From PALSA-1004 sp963829085 (GTDB taxonomy: Bacteria > Pseudomonadota > Gammaproteobacteria > Burkholderiales > SG8-41): 64,000 nt of DNA. The DNA lies in assembly GCA_963829085.1 (NCBI GenBank), contig CAWHHJ010000010.1, positions 124,001 to 188,000 on the forward strand. Direction: 5' to 3'. The notes beneath the pieces are model-generated. The model saw nothing but the letters and a program-made list of their open reading frames with translations. It ran no database searches and was not told where the DNA came from. Numbering within the stretch: position 1 is the first letter of the stretch; each line of letters begins with the position of its first letter. This document shows positions 18,862 to 26,791 of this stretch, one piece after another. A program made the position numbers and the translations under genes.

Positions 18862-18912
18862 ACGCGGCGTAGACTTCATGGTTCCTAATACGTGAAGTAA
18901 AGGAAGCTGCCG

Positions 18913-20133
18913 ATGGTACAGAACGAGAATGCCGCGATAAGGGTGCCGGATGACGATGCGCCGCCAGGAATGCCTCGTTATTCGCTATGGCATCTCGTTC
19001 TGTATGCGCTCAAGCTTGGAACGTTCGGGTTCGGCGGTCCCGTCGCTCTGGTCGGCTACATGTATCGCGATCTGGTGGAAGATCGCAAGTGGATCTCCGA
19101 GGCCGATTACAAAGAGGGACTGACGCTCGCGCAACTGATGCCGGGCCCGCTCGCCGCACAGTTGGCGATCTATCTCGGTTACGTCCATTACCGCAATCTC
19201 GGGGCGACGCTGGTCGGCATCGCATTCGTCATTCCGTCGTTCATCATGGTCGTTCTGATTGGAATGGCGTATGTGGTGTACGGCGGGCTCGACTGGATGC
19301 AGGCCGTGTTCTACGGGGTCGGTGCATGCGTAATCGGCATTGTTGCCATCAGCGCATACAAGCTCACGACCAAGAGCATCGGCAAAGACAAACTGCTATG
19401 GGCAATCTACCTCGTCAGCGCCGCAGTGACGGTGATTACGGAATCGGAGCTGATAGCGTTGTTCCTGGCCGCGGGTGTGGTTGTTTGGCTGGTAAGAGCG
19501 CCACCCAGGAAGTGGTTCGGAGGGAGTTCGATGCCGGGACTTCTAGCGATGTCGGCTCAGCTTGCGCCGGCCACTCCGATTGCTGCGAGCGTCGACTGGT
19601 CTTTACTTTCGCAGATCGCAGTTTTTTTTGCGGAAGCCGGCGCGTTTGTTTTTGGCAGCGGCCTCGCGATCGTGCCGTTTCTGTATGGCGGCGTGGTCAA
19701 CGAGCATCACTGGTTGACCGAGCGCCAGTTTGTCGATGCGGTCGCCGTTGCCATGATAACCCCCGGCCCGGTCGTAATCACCACGGGCTTCATCGGCTAT
19801 CTGGTAGCCGGTTTCTCAGGCGCGGTGGTCGCGGCGCTGGCGACTTTTCTGCCGTGTTACTTCTTTACGATCATACCTGCGCCGTATTTCAAGAAGCACG
19901 GCAAGCTGCCGGCAATCGTTGCATTTGTGGACGGCGTCACCGCGGCGGCGATCGGCACCATCACCGGTGCCGTGATCGTTTTAGGCAAACGGTCAATTGT
20001 CGATGTGCCAACTATCCTGCTCGCGCTGGTGACAGTCGCGCTCCTGTGGAAGTTTAAGAAGCTCCCCGAGCCGGTTATCGTCGCCGCTGCAGCGGTCGTT
20101 GGACTGCTCATTTACAAGGGTGGTACCTCATAA
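18913..20133 (+). CDS. chrA: Chromate efflux transporter ChrA
   Basis: This 406-residue inner-membrane protein of the CHR family has the two homologous halves of long-chain ChrA. The first half has the signature 'FGFGGPVALVGYM' and 'LAQLMPGPLAAQLAIYLGY'; the second has 'FVFGSGLAIVPFLYGGVV' and 'MITPGPVVITTGFIGYLVAG'. About ten hydrophobic segments are visible. It exports chromate, and close relatives are linked to sulfate. The SOD-rhodanese gene upstream and a secreted protein downstream probably share its transcript. No chrB regulator is present. Confidence 0.94.
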   Translation: MVQNENAAIRVPDDDAPPGMPRYSLWHLVLYALKLGTFGFGGPVALVGYMYRDLVEDRKWISEADYKEGLTLAQLMPGPLAAQLAIYLGYVHYRNLGATLVGIAFVIPSFIMVVLIGMAYVVYGGLDWMQAVFYGVGACVIGIVAISAYKLTTKSIGKDKLLWAIYLVSAAVTVITESELIALFLAAGVVVWLVRAPPRKWFGGSSMPGLLAMSAQLAPATPIAASVDWSLLSQIAVFFAEAGAFVFGSGLAIVPFLYGGVVNEHHWLTERQFVDAVAVAMITPGPVVITTGFIGYLVAGFSGAVVAALATFLPCYFFTIIPAPYFKKHGKLPAIVAFVDGVTAAAIGTITGAVIVLGKRSIVDVPTILLALVTVALLWKFKKLPEPVIVAAAAVVGLLIYKGGTS

Positions 20134-20150
20134 CCGATCGAGAGGCTGTT

Positions 20151-20768
20151 ATGAAATTCATCAGTGCAGTTTTACTAACGGGAGTGATTGCAATGGACGC
20201 ATTCGCGGAAACCGAAAACTTCGATAAAGGCGCTGTCGGCACCGTCCCCGCCGAATGGAGATGCGGCGTGACCGGCAGAGGAAGCCCGCGCTGGCAGATC
20301 GAGGCCGACGCGACTGCACCGAGCCAGCCGAATGTGCTCAAGCAGTCCGGTACCGGTACATTTCCGTGGTGCGTTAAAAGCGGCGTCTCTCTCAAAGACG
20401 GCTTCGTCGAGGTCAAATTCAAGGCGATATCAGGCAGGGAAGATCAGGCCGGCGGCGTGGTATGGCGATGGAAAGACGGCGACAACTATTACATAGCGCG
20501 TGCGAATGCGCTCGAGAACAACGTTTCGCTGTATTACACCGAGCGGGGCAGCCGCAACACGATTAAATACGTTGATGCTCCGGTGCCGCGCAACGTCTGG
20601 CACACATTACGTGTCAGCTTCCGCGGCGACCGCATCGAGGTCATTCTCAATGGCAAGACTTACATTCAACTGGATGACAAACATATCGCCCCCGCCGGCG
20701 CGGTTGGCATATGGACGAAAGCGGATAGTGTCACTGCATTCGACGATTTCGCGTATGGTGCGATGTAG
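20151..20768 (+). CDS. Secreted LamG/DUF1080-like jelly-roll protein
   Basis: This 205-residue protein has an N-terminal signal peptide of about 19 residues ending 'AMDAFA' and then a concanavalin-like beta-sandwich: 'FPWCVKSGVSLKDGFVEVKFK', 'GGVVWRWKDGDNYYIARANA', 'HTLRVSFRGDRIEVILNGK' and 'GAVGIWTKADS' are typical DUF1080/LamG strands. It has two Cys residues that could form a disulfide outside the cytosol. It starts 17 bases after chrA and so looks co-transcribed, although a role in chromate resistance is not established. Confidence 0.75.
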   Translation: MKFISAVLLTGVIAMDAFAETENFDKGAVGTVPAEWRCGVTGRGSPRWQIEADATAPSQPNVLKQSGTGTFPWCVKSGVSLKDGFVEVKFKAISGREDQAGGVVWRWKDGDNYYIARANALENNVSLYYTERGSRNTIKYVDAPVPRNVWHTLRVSFRGDRIEVILNGKTYIQLDDKHIAPAGAVGIWTKADSVTAFDDFAYGAM

Positions 20769-21158
20769 TTAAGCGGGAAAACGACGATGCCGGTGCGAAC
20801 ACGCGATGGATAACGCGCGAACGTCCGAAGATCGATCGGGTTGTCTGTTCCTGGCTCACTGCGCGCTTCGTCGATAAGACAACATCAGACGCGCAGTCAA
20901 CTGTGCATTGATATGCACCCATCGGCGCGGAATTAATGTCCGATGTTTGAGCGTACGCTGGTTGTCTCTTTCAATACTTAAGCGCGACCGAGCCAAAAGT
21001 ATAAGGAACGTCGCCAGGCGCCCGGCGAAGATAGCAATCCACACTTGATCGAATTTGGCGCGCCCGCGTTTGCGCTAAAATCACGACACGCTATATCTCG
21101 TGATTGATTGAAGCCGCTGCAGCGGTCGATACCTGTCTGATCACTCACCTGACTTTCA
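20769..21158. other. Intergenic region upstream of the UGSC locus
   Basis: This 390-base stretch shows no gene with a plausible start, codon use or family match. It must hold the 3' end of the chrA transcript and the promoter of the next operon, but I see no strong terminator or clear -35/-10 pair. Confidence 0.5.
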
Positions 21159-22196
21159 ATGAGGACACCCGCTTTGAGCCAGAAGCTCGACGAGTTCGAA
21201 TTTTTCTTCGCTAAAGAATGGTCGGACGGCTTCCCAATGGTCACACCGACCGAAGATCGCATCCAATGGATGCTGTCGGGTACCCAGCGGAAGCCGGACG
21301 AAATCGTCGGTCGCGTGCCGCCCGCGCTGGAGGCGGCGAGTGTACGCACGGTGGCCATCCATGCGCTCATGGCAGGCTGCAAGCCCGAGTATCTGCCTGT
21401 CGTGCTGGGCGGCCTCGAACTCATTTTGCGCGAGGAATTGAACATGGGCGGCGTGCAATGCACGATGCATGGCGTCGCACCGCTGATGATTGTCAATGGA
21501 CCGTATGCTCGACGCATCGGCCTGCATGGCGGCAATGGCTGCTTCGGCCCGGGTTTTCGCGCGAACGTTACGATCGGCCGCGCGATTCGCCTCATGCTTC
21601 TCAATCTGGGTGGCGGCATTTCCGGACTCGCGTCCGCGACGATATTCAGTTCGCCGATGCGCTACACCGCTTGTCTGACCGAAAACATGGAGCGCACACC
21701 CTGGGAGACGCTGGCAGTATCTCGTGGCTATCGTCCTGACGACGATGTCATTACGATCGCAATGGTCGAATGCCCGCGGCTGCATTTCGACGACGTGAGC
21801 ACTGAGCCGCACAGGCTGCTGCGCGGAATCGCGGACTCCATGACGTCGACCGGTTCGTGGAACATGTGGTTCAAGTCCAATGAAGTGGTTGCCATGAGTC
21901 CGCAGCACGCGAAACTCTGTGCTGACGCCGGAATGAGCCGTGGCGAGGTGCACGAGCTGTTATGCGAGCTTGCCGTGCGCCCGCAGGGAAATCTGAAGCA
22001 GGGCGGCAACTGGCGGCGCGAACGTGCGATCGCAATGGGCATCGACCCGGACAATGACGACGCACCCGTAAAAGCGGTCAAAGACCCAAACGGACTGCAT
22101 CTGATTGTCGCGGGCGGCTTTGGTCCCATTACGGCTGTATGTCATGGGTGGAATGAGACCAGCCGCGCCGTTCACGGCACCTATGCGGCGAACTAG
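21159..22196 (+). CDS. Protein of unknown function adjacent to UGSC selenoprotein
   Basis: This 345-residue cytosolic protein has no domain I can name. Visible features are 'EWSDGFPMVTPTEDR' near the N-terminus, a Gly-rich segment 'GLHGGNGCFGPGFRAN', 'NLGGGISGLASAT' and a C-terminal 'HLIVAGGFGPITAVCHGW'. Cys residues stand in several conserved-looking glycine contexts, which fits a redox or metal role, but that is speculation. TTG at 21174, preceded by GAGGAC, may be the true start rather than ATG 21159. It lies 39 bases upstream of the selenoprotein gene and is probably its functional partner. Confidence 0.75.
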   Translation: MRTPALSQKLDEFEFFFAKEWSDGFPMVTPTEDRIQWMLSGTQRKPDEIVGRVPPALEAASVRTVAIHALMAGCKPEYLPVVLGGLELILREELNMGGVQCTMHGVAPLMIVNGPYARRIGLHGGNGCFGPGFRANVTIGRAIRLMLLNLGGGISGLASATIFSSPMRYTACLTENMERTPWETLAVSRGYRPDDDVITIAMVECPRLHFDDVSTEPHRLLRGIADSMTSTGSWNMWFKSNEVVAMSPQHAKLCADAGMSRGEVHELLCELAVRPQGNLKQGGNWRRERAIAMGIDPDNDDAPVKAVKDPNGLHLIVAGGFGPITAVCHGWNETSRAVHGTYAAN

Positions 22197-22235
22197 ACCA
22201 TTCCCGCTATCCGGTTACTACGAAGAGGAACGCTA

Positions 22236-22766
22236 ATGAGTGAACAGCTATGGTTCGTGGACCCCACGGCGGGCGGCAATAAAACGAAGATTCCGCTCGC
22301 GCAGCGTCCGATCGATCTGGTCGGCAAAGTCGTCGGCCTCATTGATAACACCAAAGAGCAGGCCGACGTGATCCTCGAGACAATCGCACAGGAATTGCGC
22401 GATCGCTATGGTGTGAAGGATGTGATCATCGAACGCAAAGAGGCATTCTCGAAGCCTGCGACGCCGGCGCTGATCGATGCGATGGCAAAGAAAGTGGATG
22501 TCGCCGCAGCGGCCGTCGGCGGGTGAGGATCTTGCACGTTGTGCAGTGTGCACGACACGGTAGAGTTCGAAAAACGCGGAATCCCGGCGACTGTGTTTCT
22601 GACGCAGACGTTCAAGAATGCAGCGATCCACTCGTTTCGCGCCAAAGGCATGGACGGACATGCGTTCATCGAGCTGCCGCATCCGATCAGCAACCTCACG
22701 CCCGAGCAGATGCGCGAGGTCACATTGCGATTCACGAGCCAGTTCGTGAAGCAGCTCACCGACTAG
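22236..22766 (+). CDS. UGSC-family selenoprotein (in-frame TGA = selenocysteine 97)
   Basis: Read through TGA at 22524-22526, this is a continuous 176-residue protein in one frame. Before the TGA are 'PLAQRPIDLVGKVVGLIDNTKEQAD' features and 'YGVKDVIIERK'; directly after it comes Gly-Ser-Cys, then 'TLCSVHDTVEFEKRGIPAT' and 'GHAFIELPHPI'. The Sec-Gly-Ser-Cys motif (U97-G98-S99-C100, with C103 close by) is what the UGSC (seleno)protein family is named after. A SECIS-like hairpin follows at 22538-22556. A standard gene caller would stop at 22526 and might call a second fragment from 22539. Related proteins may carry Cys instead of Sec. The reaction is unknown; the Sec-x-x-Cys pair suggests thiol redox chemistry. 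RBS GAGG precedes ATG 22236. Confidence 0.92.
22538..22556 (+). promoter_or_regulatory. Candidate bacterial SECIS element
   Basis: Just inside the coding region after the TGA, GTTGTGC (22538-22544) pairs with GCACGAC (22550-22556): seven base pairs with one G-U, closing a five-base loop AGTGT. The loop starts 18 bases after the TGA and has G at its second position. Both fit the published bSECIS pattern (16-37 bases, G among the first two loop bases). A weaker lower stem is possible between 22528-22533 and 22563-22568 with one mismatch. It would recruit SelB with Sec-tRNA. Confidence 0.75.
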
Positions 22767-22809
22767 CGCAACCTGCGGTCGATGGCGTTGCGCTGATTTG
22801 TCGCCAGAC

Positions 22810-23784
22810 ATGAGTTGGCTCCGTCTCGTATGTGCTGCGTTGCCGGCGGTCTGTTTTCCCGCCGCACCTTTGGTTGCTTATGCGCAGAGTTATCCGACGC
22901 GTCCCGTCCGGCTCATGGTTCCCTTTGCGCCGGGCGGCGCCAACGATGTTGTGGCGCGGATGGTCGGTGTCAAATTGAGCGAAGCGCTTGGCCAGCCTGT
23001 GGTCGTCGACAATCGCGGCGGCGCCGGCGGTACGATCGGCGCAGATATCGTTGCGAAGGCGCCGGCCGACGGACATACGGTGCTGATTGCGAGCATGGGA
23101 CTCGCAGTTAACGCGGTGCTGTACCCGAAGCTGCCGTACGACACGATGAAAGACCTCGAACCCGTAACACTGGTTGGCGAGCAGCCGAATATCGTCGTTG
23201 TGCATCCATCCGTACCTGCGAGATCGATGTCGGAGCTCATCTCGCTTGTGCGCTCGAAGCCTGGGCAAATCAGCTATGGCTCGGGCGGCATTGGCAGCAC
23301 GAGCCACCTCGTTACGGTGCTCTTTCTACTCACGGGCAAACTCGACATGCTGCATGTTCCTTATAAGGGTCTTGGTCCGGCGATCATCGACCTTTTAGGC
23401 GGACAGGTTCAGCTCGTTATCTCCAATGTCTCGACCGCATTGCCGCATGTAAAAGCAGGCAAGCTGCGTTTGCTCGCAGTCACTACTGCGAAAAGGTTCT
23501 CGATGTTTCCCGAGACGCCGACCGTTATCGAGTCCGGCATCCCCGGCTATGAGAGCAGCGGCTGGTATGGAATGCTCGTCACAGCGCGCACGCCGAAGCC
23601 GATTGTCGATAAGCTACACGCGGAAACCACCCGCATACTTTCGTCGCCCGCGATGAAAGAGCAATTCGCCAGTCAGGGTCTCGAGGCTGTTCCCACAACG
23701 CCGGATGAGTTCTCGCGAGTGCTGCGCTCCGACATAGAGAAATGGCGCAAGGTGATCAAAGCCGCAGGTCTGCAGGGCGGTTGA
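22810..23784 (+). CDS. Bug/TctC-family solute-binding protein
   Basis: This 324-residue periplasmic protein has a signal peptide ending near 'APLVAYAQSYPTRP'. Family motifs are 'LMVPFAPGGANDVVAR', 'VVVDNRGGAGGTIGA', 'KLPYDTMKDLEPV' and 'MLHVPYKGLGP'. It binds a carboxylate or similar ligand for a tripartite tricarboxylate transporter. ATG 22810 is preferred; TTG 22798 is also in frame. It starts 43 bases after the UGSC gene in the same direction, so its ligand may be the precursor of the substrate used by the two proteins upstream. No TctA/TctB membrane genes are present. Confidence 0.9.
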   Translation: MSWLRLVCAALPAVCFPAAPLVAYAQSYPTRPVRLMVPFAPGGANDVVARMVGVKLSEALGQPVVVDNRGGAGGTIGADIVAKAPADGHTVLIASMGLAVNAVLYPKLPYDTMKDLEPVTLVGEQPNIVVVHPSVPARSMSELISLVRSKPGQISYGSGGIGSTSHLVTVLFLLTGKLDMLHVPYKGLGPAIIDLLGGQVQLVISNVSTALPHVKAGKLRLLAVTTAKRFSMFPETPTVIESGIPGYESSGWYGMLVTARTPKPIVDKLHAETTRILSSPAMKEQFASQGLEAVPTTPDEFSRVLRSDIEKWRKVIKAAGLQGG

Positions 23785-24001
23785 CCGTCGAAACCTGGCC
23801 AGCCGTGTGTATAGACTGCAGAGACGGTGCGCTTTCGCACAGAGGCACGTGACCTGATGCGAAATAATCGCGCCGCCAGTTCCATGTAAGTCGTGCCATG
23901 TATTTGCCGGGCACACCCTTCACACCGGAATTTCCATCTCTTCTTCCCACACGACCGCACAGGCGCCACCCGCCGAAGTCACGCGCGCTCAATTTCTGAA
24001 T

Positions 24002-25417
24002 TTGTTTACGGCAGTATTTCTGCCGATGTTTCTTGCCGCCGTCGACCAGACCTTGCTCGCAACCGCAACGCCGGCAATCGCCGCTACGCTCGGGGGTTTG
24101 AGCGACACTTCATGGATCGCAGTTTCCTACTTGTTGTCTTCAGCCGCAGTAGTACCGCTGTACGGACGTCTGGGCGACGCGCACGGACGTCGCAATGTGT
24201 TGCTGGTTGCAGTCGGCATCTTTTCGCTCGGATCGCTCGCGTGTGGTGTCGCTCAGTCGCTGCCGCAACTCGTCGCGGCACGTGTCGTGCAGGGGCTGGG
24301 TGGAGCAGGTCTGATGACGCTATCACAGGCGTTGATCGGTGAGCTCATTGCGCCGCGCGAGCGCGTGCGGTTTCAGGGGTACTTTGCGATGGTGTTCACA
24401 ACCGCAAGCGTAGCGGGTCCTGTGCTCGGTGGAATCGTCGTATCGCACTTGAGCTGGCGCTGGTTATTTCTCGCGAATCTTCCGCTTGCGGCACTCGCCG
24501 TCTGGCGGCTGCGTAAACTACCGCCAGGCATGGCACATCCGAGCAACGCAGGCGCCCCTGACTACCCGGGAATTGTCCTCTTTGCGTTGAGTACGGTAAC
24601 GGGACTTTACTGGCTCACATCAGCGGGTCACCGCTTCTCATGGTTTTCATGGAGCAGTGCGCTGTGGATATGCGTATCACTGGCGGCAGGCGTCCTTCTT
24701 ATTTTCCATGAACGGCGGCTGGCGTCGCCATTCCTGCCGCTCGACCTGCTGCGCCACAAGACGATTCGCTATTCGCTGATCACCACTGCCTTGTTCGCGT
24801 CCTGCATGTTCGCGATGGTTTTTTTCCTGCCGATCTATCTGCAGTTGGGCCACCACGTCAGCGCCGTCCATTCGGGATTGCTGCTGCTTCCATTGACCGC
24901 GGGCATGGTCACGGGGTCGGTTAGTACCGGCCGTTTTGTTGCGCGATCCGGTGAGCCCAAACGTATTCCCATTGTTGGAATGAGTGTTTCGAGTTTCGCG
25001 CTGTTGCTTCTGGCGGTATTGCCGGCGTCCAGCATGACCGTAGCGTTTCTCGGCTTTGTAGCCGGTGCGGGTTTCGGCACCGTGATGCCGATTAACCAGG
25101 TCGTAGTTCAGACGGTCGCGGGTCGCGCACGGCTCGGCGCTGTAACTTCCATGATTTCGTTATTCCGGTCGATAGGCGGAGCGGTCGGTGCCGCAGTCTT
25201 CGGCGCGCTCGTGTATTCGTTGCTGCCATCGGCGGATATGTCGCGAACTCAGGAATCGATAGCGTCGACTTCGGCGTCTATGGTCACGCATGCTTTTCAT
25301 ATTGCGTTTGCTGTAGTCGCGGCCGTCGCTGCGGCAGCGGCGTTTGCCGCCAGTCGCGTGCCCAAGGTTACACTATGGGCGAAGCCTGGCGCTCGTGTGC
25401 AAAGCGATGTCGGCTAA
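24002..25417 (+). CDS. MFS drug exporter, DHA2 (EmrB/QacA) type
   Basis: At least 471 residues with about 14 predicted membrane helices mark this as a DHA2 proton-coupled exporter. Helix 1 carries 'LAAVDQTLLATATPAI' (motif D1), the loop between helices 2 and 3 has 'GRLGDAHGRRNVLL' (motif A), and helix 5 has 'GPVLGGIVVSHLSWRWLFLANLP' (motif C). The start is uncertain: TTG 24002 cuts into helix 1, and the frame stays open upstream through 'APPAEVTRAQFLN', which looks like the true N-terminus, yet no good start codon is present there. An upstream indel could hide it. The drug specificity is unknown, and no EmrA partner is nearby. Confidence 0.87.
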   Translation: MFTAVFLPMFLAAVDQTLLATATPAIAATLGGLSDTSWIAVSYLLSSAAVVPLYGRLGDAHGRRNVLLVAVGIFSLGSLACGVAQSLPQLVAARVVQGLGGAGLMTLSQALIGELIAPRERVRFQGYFAMVFTTASVAGPVLGGIVVSHLSWRWLFLANLPLAALAVWRLRKLPPGMAHPSNAGAPDYPGIVLFALSTVTGLYWLTSAGHRFSWFSWSSALWICVSLAAGVLLIFHERRLASPFLPLDLLRHKTIRYSLITTALFASCMFAMVFFLPIYLQLGHHVSAVHSGLLLLPLTAGMVTGSVSTGRFVARSGEPKRIPIVGMSVSSFALLLLAVLPASSMTVAFLGFVAGAGFGTVMPINQVVVQTVAGRARLGAVTSMISLFRSIGGAVGAAVFGALVYSLLPSADMSRTQESIASTSASMVTHAFHIAFAVVAAVAAAAAFAASRVPKVTLWAKPGARVQSDVG

Positions 25418-25498
25418 CAGTGTGTAAGTAATGTGCGTTTCGATCGCGCGCGCCTGCGGCACTAACGTTTAACTGCCCCATCGACAGAAGGAACCCGC

Positions 25499-26119
25499 AT
25501 GCCGCATTCGCTTCCGCCCGTTACGCGCGCGCTGATCATCGCATGCGTCGTCATGTTCGTGCTCGAAGCCATGACCGGCGACCTTGTACTCGCATACCTG
25601 GCGCTATGGCCATTGGGAACGCCCGCCGAGTTCACCGGCGCGCTCGGCTTCCAGCCGTGGCAAATCATTACCTACAGCTTTCTTCACGGCGGTATCGGGC
25701 ATCTCGTCTTCAATATGTTTGCGCTTTACATGTTTGGCGGCGAGCTCGAGCGGGTGTTCGGACCGCAGCGGTATTTAAATCTCTACTTTATAGCCGTAAT
25801 CACCGCAGCACTCACGCAGCTCGTTTTCGCCGGCGTTTCCGGCGGCGAGCCGTATCCGACCGTCGGTGCGTCAGGCGGCATTTTCGGCTTGCTGCTTGTG
25901 TACGGAATGTATTTTCCCCGGCGTATGATATTGCTGCTGATTCCGCCGATCCCGATGCCGGCCAGCGTATTTGTGATTGTCTACGGTGTGCTCGAACTAT
26001 ATCTGGGGGTGACCGGGACGCAGGAAGGCGTCGCCCACTTTGCACACCTGGGCGGCATGTTGGGCGCATGGTTTGTCATCCGACACTGGCGCGGACGTCC
26101 GCCGAGCGGCCGACGGTAA
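25499..26119 (+). CDS. Rhomboid family intramembrane serine protease
   Basis: This 206-residue protein has six membrane helices. The catalytic serine is S125 in GASGGIFG and the catalytic His is H183 in 'AHFAHLGGMLG', in the expected helices. The accessory 'FLHGGIGHLVFNM' motif (His and Asn of the oxyanion hole) is also present. It cuts membrane proteins within their transmembrane segments; its client here is unknown. The reading frame is intact and ends 12 bases before a convergent isochorismatase-like gene. Confidence 0.95.
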   Translation: MPHSLPPVTRALIIACVVMFVLEAMTGDLVLAYLALWPLGTPAEFTGALGFQPWQIITYSFLHGGIGHLVFNMFALYMFGGELERVFGPQRYLNLYFIAVITAALTQLVFAGVSGGEPYPTVGASGGIFGLLLVYGMYFPRRMILLLIPPIPMPASVFVIVYGVLELYLGVTGTQEGVAHFAHLGGMLGAWFVIRHWRGRPPSGRR

Positions 26120-26131
26120 CGGGCGAATGCG

Positions 26132-26737
26132 TCACTCACGCGCGGGTGCATGCGCGAGCGCGTTGAAATCGATATCCTTGGCCAGTGGTGTTTTGGCATG
26201 CAGCGTCCTGCGCATCTGGCCGAGTGCGGTTTGGTGCCGCTGCGGCGTTAACGCTGCGCTGCAGTCCGAGGGTATGACGAGCTCGAAGCGCCTCAAGTAC
26301 GCATCATTCGCAGTAAACAGTACGCATGAGTCGGTGGTGAGTCCGCACAAGACGAGGCGTTTGGCTTTCAGCTGCATGAGCAGCAGCTCGAGCGGCGTCT
26401 GAAAGAAACCCGAGTGCATGGGTTTCAGCACGAAATAATCATCGCGATCCGGTGTGAGCAGTTTGGCGACAGGAGTGCCGCGCACTCGTCCATTCACGCA
26501 GCTGTTGACCAGTAGCTTGAAGTTGGACCGCCACTGCTCGAAGTTGTCGTTGACGTAGAGACATGGCACGTTGCGTTGCTTTGCCGCTGCCTTGAGGCGT
26601 GCGACGTTGCGTGCGGCCGGCAGCGCATAACGAACGAGCTCATCGCCGCCTGTGAACTCGAGGTCGTTGATGAAATCGATAAGGAGCAGCACGATCGCGC
26701 TCTCGTGTTTTACGGGTTGCTGACTGCTGCGTGCCAT
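26132..26737 (-). CDS. Isochorismatase-like cysteine hydrolase
   Basis: This 201-residue protein has the catalytic triad of the cysteine hydrolase superfamily: D21 in 'LLLIDFIND', K105 in 'YFVLKPMHSGFF' and C138 in 'CGLTTDSCV'. Relatives hydrolyse isochorismate, nicotinamide, N-carbamoylsarcosine or other amides. It is encoded 54 bases downstream of nadE in the same direction, so nicotinamide or another NAD-related amide is a reasonable guess, but nothing in the sequence proves it. AGGAC precedes ATG 26737. Confidence 0.87.
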   Translation of the reverse strand: MARSSQQPVKHESAIVLLLIDFINDLEFTGGDELVRYALPAARNVARLKAAAKQRNVPCLYVNDNFEQWRSNFKLLVNSCVNGRVRGTPVAKLLTPDRDDYFVLKPMHSGFFQTPLELLLMQLKAKRLVLCGLTTDSCVLFTANDAYLRRFELVIPSDCSAALTPQRHQTALGQMRRTLHAKTPLAKDIDFNALAHAPARE

Positions 26738-26791
26738 TCGAAGTTGTCCTGATGATGTGTGTCACAGGGTATCGCGCTAATTGCGCGACAT

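Noticed and set aside
22524..22526. TGA as a true stop or a nonsense mutation in the UGSC gene
   Set aside because: The frame continues unbroken with family-typical sequence, the motif U-G-S-C fits exactly and a SECIS-like hairpin follows at the right distance.
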